Assembly: GCA_963669155.1 (NCBI GenBank)
Contig: OZ022597.1
Coordinates: 17,297,410 to 17,361,409 of the forward strand
DNA length: 64,000 nucleotides
Direction: 5' to 3'
Source of the DNA: Arbacia lixula
Taxonomy: Eukaryota > Echinodermata > Echinoidea > Arbacioida > Arbaciidae
Both the position numbers and the translations under genes were made by a program. The notes beneath the pieces are model-generated. The model searched no databases and had not been told where the DNA came from. It was given only the letters and a program-made list of their open reading frames with translations. Shown in pieces: positions 61,901-64,000 of this stretch (its first letter is position 1; each line of letters starts with the position of its first letter).

Positions 61901-63386
61901 AATGAACTTGTACCATTAAAGATGATAAAGGTTGTACCAGGTGAATCCATGCAGTCAAATTTAGTTCCTTTTCTTTCAGGTTGTGAAAAAACGTTATGAT
62001 TACTCTAGTATTAACCTATATTTACGCAAACATATATTTCTCGTGATTTACGGGGTTGCAGTTATTTTCCCGGGGTGTAGTTTTCGCGAAGGACATTTAG
62101 CGTTTACACTTTATAGTGCATGCACTGCTCCCAGGCTCACTTTGATATGTACACATGCAAATGGGAGAAAAAAAACGCTACTTCCACATGTTATTGCAAT
62201 GCTTGATTGTGCACTGCATACTATTCTATTGGCTAGCGTGCATGTGACCTTGAGGTGCGTGCATGTGACCTTTGAGGTGCGTGCATGTGACCTTGAGGTG
62301 CGTGCATGTGATCTTGAGGTACGTGCGTGTGATCTTGAGGTGCATGCATGTGACCTTGAGGTGCATGCGCTAAGCCTAAGTATGATTATAAGAGGTAGGT
62401 GCTGGTATGATCAAGATGATGGGGCAATGTTTTTGAGTGTTGTTAATTTCACAACCCTGCAGCAATTTGTGAAATTCACAAAAAACGTCGAGATAATAAA
62501 AACTCACTACATTATTGGAGGCCTAAGCTCAGCATCTTTGTTTCCTCATCGGTTTCTCCACACCAATTCCTTTATTCGCATCATGGACAGAATATGTATA
62601 TTATGCTTGATAATCCCATTTCAATCATATCATGCAATGATTTGTATGCACTGTTTAATGTCGGTTTAAAATGTGCTGTACTTTTTTGTCTTGCCTGAAC
62701 AAAATTCGGCAGAGATCTAGAAATCACTTTTCCTGTTATTCTGTTGGTCTGTTGGTCTGTTCGTCTGTTGGTCTGTTACAAAAATGTAAAAGTTTTTGTG
62801 GTTCGCAAACCACCTTGTCTGAAAGTACAATGCATGATGTGATATTTTTATCATTCTATATCAAGATATTATATTGTTTATGCTGTTTCTTTGCTATGTA
62901 TGTTTTAAAGAATACCACCTTTTTTTCAATTTAATTCTTTATTCATTTAACAAACAAGAATAAACAACTTTCATGAACAATGAATATAGGGCATCACCAG
63001 AAAGCCGATGGCTTGTGAGGTGTGATAACCTTTAACATGTGGTTCAAAACACATATTAAGTACAAAGTCTATTATTTAAATGACATACAGTAAGATGAAC
63101 CTGAGTACACAAATTACATACAAATTACAAACACAACTTTGTTGTAAGTGCAAAGATACAACGGTATTAGAGATACAATTATCAGAATACCAGCGCTGAT
63201 TTTGAGATGAAACAGCCTTAATTCTAGCCTGTCCTTTTCTAGGTACATTGGCACGAGGCACACAAGTTCCTCAAGGTAGAGTTTCCGGTGAACGTCAGTG
63301 CTCCGAACGCCACCTACGACATCCAGTTCGGCCACCTTCAACGTCCCACCCATCAGAATACTTCATGGGACTGGGCTCGATACGAA
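36293..63386 (+). CDS. MAN2C1: Alpha-mannosidase class 2C member 1 (GH38), 19 exons, 3' end outside window
   Basis: Cytosolic class II alpha-mannosidase of glycoside hydrolase family 38, which trims free oligomannosides released during glycoprotein turnover. No signal peptide is seen, as expected. The 19 exons join with matching phases into 898 codons; vertebrate MAN2C1 is about 1040 residues, so roughly 140 C-terminal residues lie beyond 64000. Family motifs are all present: N-terminal [10 protein letters not shown]...[19 protein letters not shown] (metal ligands His ~275 and Asp ~277), [12 protein letters not shown] (nucleophile Asp ~352), [15 protein letters not shown], and [13 protein letters not shown] (metal ligand His ~594). 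The beta-domain has [17 protein letters not shown] and [15 protein letters not shown]. The catalytic residues are intact, so an active enzyme is predicted. The start at 36293 is chosen from family length; an upstream exon is possible. Introns carry many repeats and decayed exon copies. Confidence 0.95.
36541..36676. repeat. MITE family B fragment in intron 1
   Basis: 'ttgctaccaatggcaacttcc', 'cttgaatttgattggctg', 'taccattgtagttaccattga' and 'gttttatgcaacagggg' match 14303-14457. The left end is decayed. Confidence 0.65.
37392..37526 (+). CDS. MAN2C1: MAN2C1 exon 2
   Basis: Residues ~42-86; acceptor ctctcctacag, donor AC|GTGAGT. Encodes [17 protein letters not shown]... [11 protein letters not shown], matching the family's RLFGA...VGDSFGPTW region. 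Confidence 0.88.
37554..37818. repeat. Inverted-repeat element in intron 2 ('gccattccat..gtgtcgcgcgagtcac')
   Basis: ggtgccattccatataagtg and 'cgcgcgagtcac' at the left are mirrored by 'gtgactcgcgtgaca' and 'tacgtggaatggcccata' at the right. Confidence 0.6.
37945..38263. repeat. Foldback element in intron 2, family F
   Basis: Left 'ggtgtttcac', 'aacaactggtgaccc', 'ttgtgcta' mirrored by 'tagcacaagaaagggtcaccagttgt' and 'cttggtgaaacacc'. Relatives lie at 61022-61352 and, as an end only, 45264-45302. Confidence 0.7.
38432..38850 (+). repeat. Polypyrimidine tract, ~400 bp, in intron 2
   Basis: Almost pure C/T on the plus strand, dominated by cct, ctt and tct triplets. It yields long open frames of Ser/Phe/Leu that are not genes. 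Confidence 0.92.
38977..39073 (+). CDS. MAN2C1: MAN2C1 exon 3
   Basis: Residues ~87-119; acceptor ggatgtag, donor ATG|GTATTA. Encodes [17 protein letters not shown] and [15 protein letters not shown], the family's WFRVxLxIPxxW beta-sandwich strand. Confidence 0.88.
39226..39845. repeat. MITE, 'aaagggatagttca' family, intron 3
   Basis: Begins 'aaagggaaagtccagcctgaaat' and includes 'gaaggtttgac', 'ggataagaaagttatga', 'catatgggagagcatctcgcac' as in 50989-51456, with a ~180-bp insertion near 39290-39530. Confidence 0.65.
39880..39990 (-). repeat. LINE-type 3' end, intron 3
   Basis: 'tcaattcaattcagctctttatttatttaacaaa', then 'tttcatgatcg', 'atcaccagagaactgatgg'. Matches 62925-63040. Confidence 0.55.
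40052..40161 (+). CDS. MAN2C1: MAN2C1 exon 4
   Basis: Residues ~120-155; acceptor tgcatgcag, donor CG|GTAAGT. Encodes [20 protein letters not shown], as in VWRDGEPVQGLT. The second half ([14 protein letters not shown]) is not conserved, so a small compensated frame change is possible. Confidence 0.8.
40162..41438. other. Intron 4, no further feature recognised
   Basis: Unassigned AT-rich intron sequence; a minus-strand reading near 40426-40864 shows no domain. Confidence 0.4.
41439..41616 (+). CDS. MAN2C1: MAN2C1 exon 5
   Basis: Residues ~156-215; acceptor cctccttccag, donor AAG|GTATGC. Encodes [19 protein letters not shown], then [20 protein letters not shown], strongly conserved before the catalytic domain. 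Confidence 0.92.
41811..42574. mobile_element. TIR element with poly-G/poly-C arms, family C, copy 1 (intron 5)
   Basis: Ends ttaaccctaatactcccggg and cccgggagtattagggctaa. Just inside, a G-run and C-run (41855-41890) and a C-run (42539-42560) lie beside 'ggcattatggcccc' and 'gggccataatgcccc', forming a second inverted repeat. The interior is non-coding. Copy 2 at 48104-48826. Confidence 0.85.
42930..43297. repeat. Palindromic MITE, family A, full copy (intron 5)
   Basis: Arms of about 165 bp: 'tactgggaagacaaagagcc', 'gatcgtgagcaatctgcttaccaatggtct', 'gttatttgccctcaaatgg' on the left are mirrored on the right around a short centre at 43095-43120. Confidence 0.85.
43298..44259. other. Rest of intron 5, no further feature recognised
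   Basis: AT-rich with T-runs near 43650-43740. Short open frames here lack any domain. Confidence 0.4.
44260..44449 (+). CDS. MAN2C1: MAN2C1 exon 6 (catalytic metal site)
   Basis: Residues 216-278; acceptor tctatgcag, donor CAG|GTGAGA in phase 1. Encodes [16 protein letters not shown] and [13 protein letters not shown]; the HID pair provides the first two GH38 zinc ligands. Confidence 0.93.
45264..45302. repeat. Fragment of foldback family F (intron 6)
   Basis: 'gtcgttcgtagcttaagaaccgcttggtga' matches one end of 37945-38263. Confidence 0.5.
45385..45491 (+). CDS. MAN2C1: MAN2C1 exon 7
   Basis: Residues 279-314; acceptor gatttactag, donor CAG|GTGAGG. Completes [19 protein letters not shown] and ends [10 protein letters not shown]. 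Confidence 0.93.
45546..46168. mobile_element. Tc1/mariner-like non-autonomous element (intron 7)
   Basis: 623 bp between TA dinucleotides (45544-45545 and 46169-46170). The ends ccgttgaggccaaatgtttacatacac and, inverted, 'cagttgaggccagaagtttacata' are of Tc1 type. The TIRs extend about 95 bp ('cttgccaaacatcataaaatttact'). No transposase frame. Confidence 0.85.
46171..46378. repeat. Half copy of palindromic MITE family A (intron 7)
   Basis: Left arm 'tactgtactgggaacacaaaaaagcc', 'gatcgtgagcaatcttcttgcc', 'cctgtcctcaaatgattcac', plus the centre. It directly abuts the Tc1-like element. Confidence 0.75.
46379..47059. other. Rest of intron 7, no further feature recognised
   Basis: Contains open frames at 46503-46857 on the plus strand without recognisable domains. 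Confidence 0.35.
47060..47150. other. Hairpin in intron 7, ~55 bases before exon 8
   Basis: 'agtatgagggtg' and 'aaaacgcac' pair with 'gtgcgttt' and 'caccctcgtact' further right, forming a long stem close to the exon 8 acceptor. Confidence 0.6.
47206..47409 (+). CDS. MAN2C1: MAN2C1 exon 8 (nucleophile)
   Basis: Residues 315-382; acceptor ctgtaacag, donor GAG|GTAGGA. Encodes [37 protein letters not shown] and [12 protein letters not shown]. The Asp of WVEMD (~352) is the family's catalytic nucleophile and a zinc ligand. Confidence 0.95.
47410..48103. other. Intron 8, first part
   Basis: 47455-47560 repeats 'gttttctctt(aa)' motifs and may be a decayed foldback; otherwise unassigned. Confidence 0.35.
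48104..48826. mobile_element. TIR element family C, copy 2 (intron 8)
   Basis: Ends 'ttaatcctaatactcccaggg' and 'ctctggagtattaggga'; the interior ('atttcaaagcttgttattaccgg', 'cctcaaaattttgcacaagggt', 'aaataaagcctcaggaatagcaattttt') matches 41811-42574 closely. The poly-G arm is replaced by an A-run here. Confidence 0.85.
49138..49254 (+). CDS. MAN2C1: MAN2C1 exon 9
   Basis: Residues 383-421; acceptor accctaactag (weak tract), donor CCT|GTGAGT. Encodes [20 protein letters not shown] then [10 protein letters not shown]. It lies 101 bases before the assembly gap. Confidence 0.93.
49331..49354 (+). repeat. Poly-G run at gap edge
   Basis: 24 G directly before the N block; such runs often stop assembly. 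It may be an arm of a family C or D element. Confidence 0.85.
49355..49554. other. Assembly gap, 200 N
   Basis: Round-number N block in intron 9. The true size is unknown. Exon order and phase are consistent across it. Confidence 0.99.
49555..50213. other. Rest of intron 9
   Basis: 49555-49587 ('atttcagggtgaactatccctttaa') is the right end of an 'aaagggatagttca' MITE whose body falls in the gap. An (AC)n run follows at 49614-49635. Confidence 0.6.
50214..50309 (+). CDS. MAN2C1: MAN2C1 exon 10
   Basis: Residues 422-453; acceptor gtactgcag, donor GAG|GTAAGA. Encodes [20 protein letters not shown] and [12 protein letters not shown]. An in-frame near-copy lies 115 bases downstream. Confidence 0.93.
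50425..50511 (+). other. Duplicate of MAN2C1 exon 10, in frame, GC donor
   Basis: 87 nt aligned to exon 10 with a net 9-nt deletion (loss of YHA). It starts after an AG (ttaatctaag) in phase 0, stays open ([20 protein letters not shown]), and ends GAG|GCAAGA, so the GT donor has become GC. The WW pair is CW. It could be a decayed copy or an alternative exon using a GC-AG intron. The flanking intron sequence ('ggtcaaagg') is duplicated too. Confidence 0.6.
50989..51456. mobile_element. MITE, 'ttaaagggatagttca' family, full copy (intron 10)
   Basis: Ends 'tttaaagggatattttatcctgaaaat' and 'atttcagtgtgaactatccctttaa'. Internal 'aagtttgacgaaaatcgg' and its mirror 'gattttcatcaaacct' confirm the inverted layout. 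Confidence 0.8.
51449..52165. mobile_element. Poly-G palindromic element, family D, copy 1 (intron 10)
   Basis: Left 'ctttaacctttaaacggctgggaggggggttgaatcaacc' includes a ggggggttgaatcaacccccc palindrome; a second G-run with the same 'ttgaatcaacc' lies at 52143-52170. Interior 'cttgcgcatcttttgagaccaaattcgcgac' is shared with 58870-59489. Confidence 0.7.
52262..52353 (+). CDS. MAN2C1: MAN2C1 exon 11
   Basis: Residues 454-483; acceptor ctcctgcag, donor AC|GTAGGT. Encodes [20 protein letters not shown] and [11 protein letters not shown], the conserved Gly-rich loop. Confidence 0.92.
52380..53130 (+). repeat. CT-rich low-complexity tracts split by an interspersed repeat (intron 11)
   Basis: (ct)n and (tctc)n tracts at 52380-52650 and 52915-53110. 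Between them 52660-52880 is a 'taataataataatagagcac...cgcgcctaatactatgtttctaggcgct' repeat. Confidence 0.85.
53292..53469 (+). CDS. MAN2C1: MAN2C1 exon 12
   Basis: Residues 484-543; acceptor gatggtcag, donor GAG|GTACAG. Encodes [20 protein letters not shown], then [20 protein letters not shown]. Two decayed copies of its 3' end and donor follow. Confidence 0.92.
53605..53880 (+). repeat. Two decayed tandem copies of the exon 12 end and donor flank
   Basis: 'gggaacattcacca...tgaactcccctattctc' (53611) and 'gggatattcaccacacaggctgagg' (53788) repeat the exon 12 end (53446) and its downstream intron ('gaaatggcccagt', 'gcttccattatggctaatagggat'), period about 165-177. Codon structure is lost. Confidence 0.8.
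54158..54240 (+). other. Partial duplicate of MAN2C1 exon 13 (5' half)
   Basis: Acceptor ttcttgtctccag, then [20 protein letters not shown] aligned to [20 protein letters not shown] of exon 13, 185 bases upstream of the true exon. Homology stops at CAGAAT, and the frame meets TAG at about 54259. No clear donor; probably an abortive tandem copy. Confidence 0.6.
54343..54525 (+). CDS. MAN2C1: MAN2C1 exon 13 (metal-ligand His)
   Basis: Residues 544-604; acceptor cttgtcaccag, donor GAG|GTTTGA (weak). Encodes [40 protein letters not shown]. His ~594 of QFHD is the last zinc ligand. Confidence 0.9.
54960..55240 (+). repeat. LINE-type 3' UTR fragment in intron 13
   Basis: 'tgaccctgtaaattgtcgcaattcagctgtatggctgcga' type sequence ends in 'attaataaacctcgaattgatttgaattgaat', a typical LINE 3' end. 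No coding part. Confidence 0.45.
55349..55438 (+). CDS. MAN2C1: MAN2C1 exon 14
   Basis: Residues 605-634; acceptor aattccatag, donor AAG|GTCAGC. Encodes [20 protein letters not shown], aligning with MVAEEAMCHYEDI of vertebrates. Confidence 0.9.
55439..56319. other. Intron 14
   Basis: A LINE-like 3' end may lie at 56050-56130 ('attgaaactttattgaataaaacgcccaacc'). Otherwise no feature recognised. Confidence 0.4.
56320..56503 (+). CDS. MAN2C1: MAN2C1 exon 15
   Basis: Residues 635-695; acceptor tataatgcag, donor CTAG|GTAACG in phase 1. Encodes [37 protein letters not shown] (as in VNTLPWKRIEVMALP). The N-terminal part is divergent. Confidence 0.88.
56776..56943 (+). repeat. ~165-bp repeat in intron 15, matched in intron 18
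   Basis: Shares 'gtacaatcctaaagtgt', 'tgatgactttgcacaaatgtcatagccaaatag', 'ttgtaccaggtgaatcc' and 'ttccttttctttcagg' with 61824-61990, at about 95% identity by eye. The acceptor-like end is part of the repeat. Confidence 0.85.
57158..58657 (+). mobile_element. TIR-bounded element with internal ~120-bp tandem repeats, copy 2
   Basis: Ends tatgcctccgcc (57163) and ggcggaggcata (58611-58622). A terminal hairpin (gcctccgccac-gaa-gtggccggaggc, 57166-57192) and a (cgtc)n run (57210-57273) follow the left end. The interior has about nine units on 'aggtcaaaggtcaatgaa', 'cacaataaatccaaatcc', 'tacaaagatggatcactact' and 'agactggtgac'. The first three are very similar, later ones drift. Same family as 27594-28892. 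Confidence 0.88.
58870..59489. mobile_element. Poly-G/poly-C TIR element, family D, copy 2 (intron 15)
   Basis: Ends taaccctatgtagc and gctatatagggttaa. A G-run and C-run hairpin (58886-58922) follows the left end. Interior 'aagcctcgcgcaacttttaagcccaaatttgcgac' matches 51449-52165. Non-coding. Confidence 0.8.
59622..59823 (+). CDS. MAN2C1: MAN2C1 exon 16
   Basis: Residues 696-762; acceptor tctcctcttag, donor CC|GTGAGT. Encodes [20 protein letters not shown] and [20 protein letters not shown], the 'VTLDNGIIRVKLDPTGRL' strand pair of the beta-domain. Confidence 0.9.
59824..60716. other. Intron 16
   Basis: 60090-60270 resembles a LINE 3' UTR ('cagggccgtcagcgacag', 'gaggctaccctgcttaaataaaactggaaataaatg'). 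The rest is unassigned. Confidence 0.4.
60717..60824 (+). CDS. MAN2C1: MAN2C1 exon 17
   Basis: Residues 763-798; acceptor tttccattcag, donor AG|GTCAGT. Encodes [20 protein letters not shown] then VMDYHLETR, near-identical to the family. Confidence 0.95.
60917..61022. repeat. MITE family B fragment (intron 17)
   Basis: 'gtcacataaaccttaccagtgatggtaactctgccatggtaac' and 'cagccaatcaaattcaaggttt' match the family B ends and middle. Confidence 0.55.
61022..61352. repeat. Foldback element family F with G-run (intron 17)
   Basis: 'gtaagctacgcacgacttgttaccagttcttgtgcta' is mirrored by 'tagcacaggaa', 'gtcactagtcatgcgt' and 'acgcttggtgaaacacc'. A G-run lies at 61027-61045. Confidence 0.65.
61526..61649 (+). 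repeat. ~20-24-bp tandem repeat abutting exon 18
   Basis: Units like 'cttttgggcttgttatggctt' repeat about five times with drift and end in 'ttatggcatag' at 61649. This AG is the exon 18 acceptor. Confidence 0.8.
61650..61803 (+). CDS. MAN2C1: MAN2C1 exon 18
   Basis: Residues 799-850; acceptor ttatggcatag (poor pyrimidine tract), donor AAG|GTATGA. Encodes [20 protein letters not shown] and [16 protein letters not shown]. Confidence 0.9.
61824..61990 (+). repeat. ~165-bp repeat in intron 18, matched in intron 15
   Basis: Counterpart of 56776-56943; begins soon after the exon 18 donor and ends 'ttctttcaggttgtgaaaaaac'. Confidence 0.85.
61991..62925. other. Intron 18, middle part
   Basis: Holds the minisatellite at 62226-62368. 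62690-62800 carries a reverse-complement fragment of the 'accaacagacc' repeat ('ctgttggtctgttggtctgttcg'). A long open frame across the minisatellite is a by-product of the repeat. Confidence 0.5.
62226..62368 (+). repeat. Minisatellite, 21-24-bp unit, six copies
   Basis: Units 'gcgtgcatgtgaccttgaggt' with small changes (atcttgagg, cttTgagg). A single related unit lies at 47037-47053 ('gtatgtgaccttgaggc'). Confidence 0.88.
62925..63040 (-). repeat. LINE-type 3' end (intron 18)
   Basis: 'tcaatttaattctttattcatttaacaaa', 'tttcatgaacaatgaa', 'atcaccagaaagccgatgg' match 39880-39990. Confidence 0.55.
63243..63386 (+). CDS. MAN2C1: MAN2C1 exon 19 (last in window)
   Basis: Residues 851-898; acceptor gtccttttctag, donor GAA|GTATGT. 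Encodes [40 protein letters not shown]. It is followed by about 614 bases of intron to the window end; the remaining exons are outside. Confidence 0.95.
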
Positions 63387-64000
63387 GTATGTTTTTTTTA
63401 ATTGCTTTCATTTCTAGTAACAATATCAAATACTTCAAAACTGATCATTTTCGCATGACATTTACTTGTTTTTTTTTAACGTTTTTTCACGCAACATAGA
63501 GCAAGCACAAAGTTAGCATCACTGCAAATTAAAAACCAGCCTGCAGGATAGATGCCCAAGTCTATTGTGGATTCCGGAGTCCGGAGTTACCAGTACTGGC
63601 ATTGACACGTGCGTGTGTCGCATTCTGCAATGCGTTGCACAGCCATCGGCTTTTTTGTGGCGTTAAAGGTCCCCTGACATCAAAATATATGTTGACTTCT
63701 GCTGGTGTATAATAGTATGTATATTACAAAATCACTTACTGTGTAATGAAAATATATTTCATATATTTTTAAATAATTTTTCTACATTTTTCCTCAGTAC
63801 TGCTAAGCCCCGCCTCCAAAAATTTCCTCCAGCTCAAGATTCCCACGGTGACATCATCAAATGTAGAAATAAACTGAACAATAGACAAAGTTATGCACAT
63901 ACCTAGCTATTGCAATGAATACCTGCAATTGCTCACAAGCATAAGAGCATCACATGTCTTTACACAATACCATCTAACAACCTTTCATATTGGAATAATT
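63387..64000. other. Intron 19, incomplete
   Basis: AT-rich intron continuing past the window; no exon recognised. Confidence 0.5.

Noticed and set aside
61983-62669. 228-codon plus-strand open frame with VRACDLE repeats
   Set aside because: It spans the 62226-62368 minisatellite inside MAN2C1 intron 18; the unit length keeps the frame open by chance.

Overview
This is a repeat-rich, AT-rich stretch of an animal nuclear genome: GT-AG introns of 0.3-4 kb, several LINE remnants, an RT/GIY-YIG (Penelope-type) element, many TIR/palindromic MITE-like repeats, satellites and one 200-N assembly gap. The two conserved genes are metazoan, and the repeat repertoire resembles marine invertebrate deuterostomes, most likely an echinoderm. 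That assignment is an inference; no species-diagnostic gene is present. I see no prokaryotic operon, CRISPR array, or rRNA or canonical tRNA gene.

Layout. 1-30 kb is mostly mobile DNA. It holds a tandem-orientation duplication (1-1240 and 10594-11800), a signal-peptide first exon on the minus strand (1559-1625), a nearly full-length LINE with a one-base frameshift and a lost endonuclease Asp (2917-6780, minus), LINE scraps (9.3-9.5, 13.0-13.3, 24.1-25.0 kb), palindromic MITEs (13.3-14.5 kb), a ~130-bp satellite (16.9-18.2 kb), a dead LINE (19.1-21.1 kb, plus) and a broken RT/GIY-YIG element (21.2-23.5 kb, plus). 30.4-32.4 kb holds three minus-strand exons of a Groucho/TLE corepressor (part of the WD40 propeller). 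32.9-34.0 kb is a 165-195-bp satellite. From 36.3 kb to the window end, on the plus strand, lies most of a MAN2C1-type alpha-mannosidase (GH38): 19 exons joining in frame into 898 codons. The C-terminal part runs past the edge of the window.

How the genes relate. MAN2C1 (cytosolic trimming of free oligomannosides) and TLE (nuclear corepressor) have no functional link; they are opposite-strand neighbours. The TLE exons that should lie upstream were not found between 32.4 and 36.3 kb. Either MAN2C1 sits inside a long TLE intron, or the TLE exons are a partial copy, or the assembly is misjoined here.

No wholly new biological system is evident. The most interesting items are: an in-frame duplicate of MAN2C1 exon 10 with a GC donor; decayed copies of the ends of exons 12 and 13; an exon-18 acceptor supplied by a tandem repeat; a 9-nt insertion in a TLE WD40 blade; a signal-peptide exon with a possible Cys-containing partner exon; a hammerhead-like motif beside the RT/GIY-YIG element; and a filled/empty site pair that defines a MITE insertion with a 5-bp target duplication.
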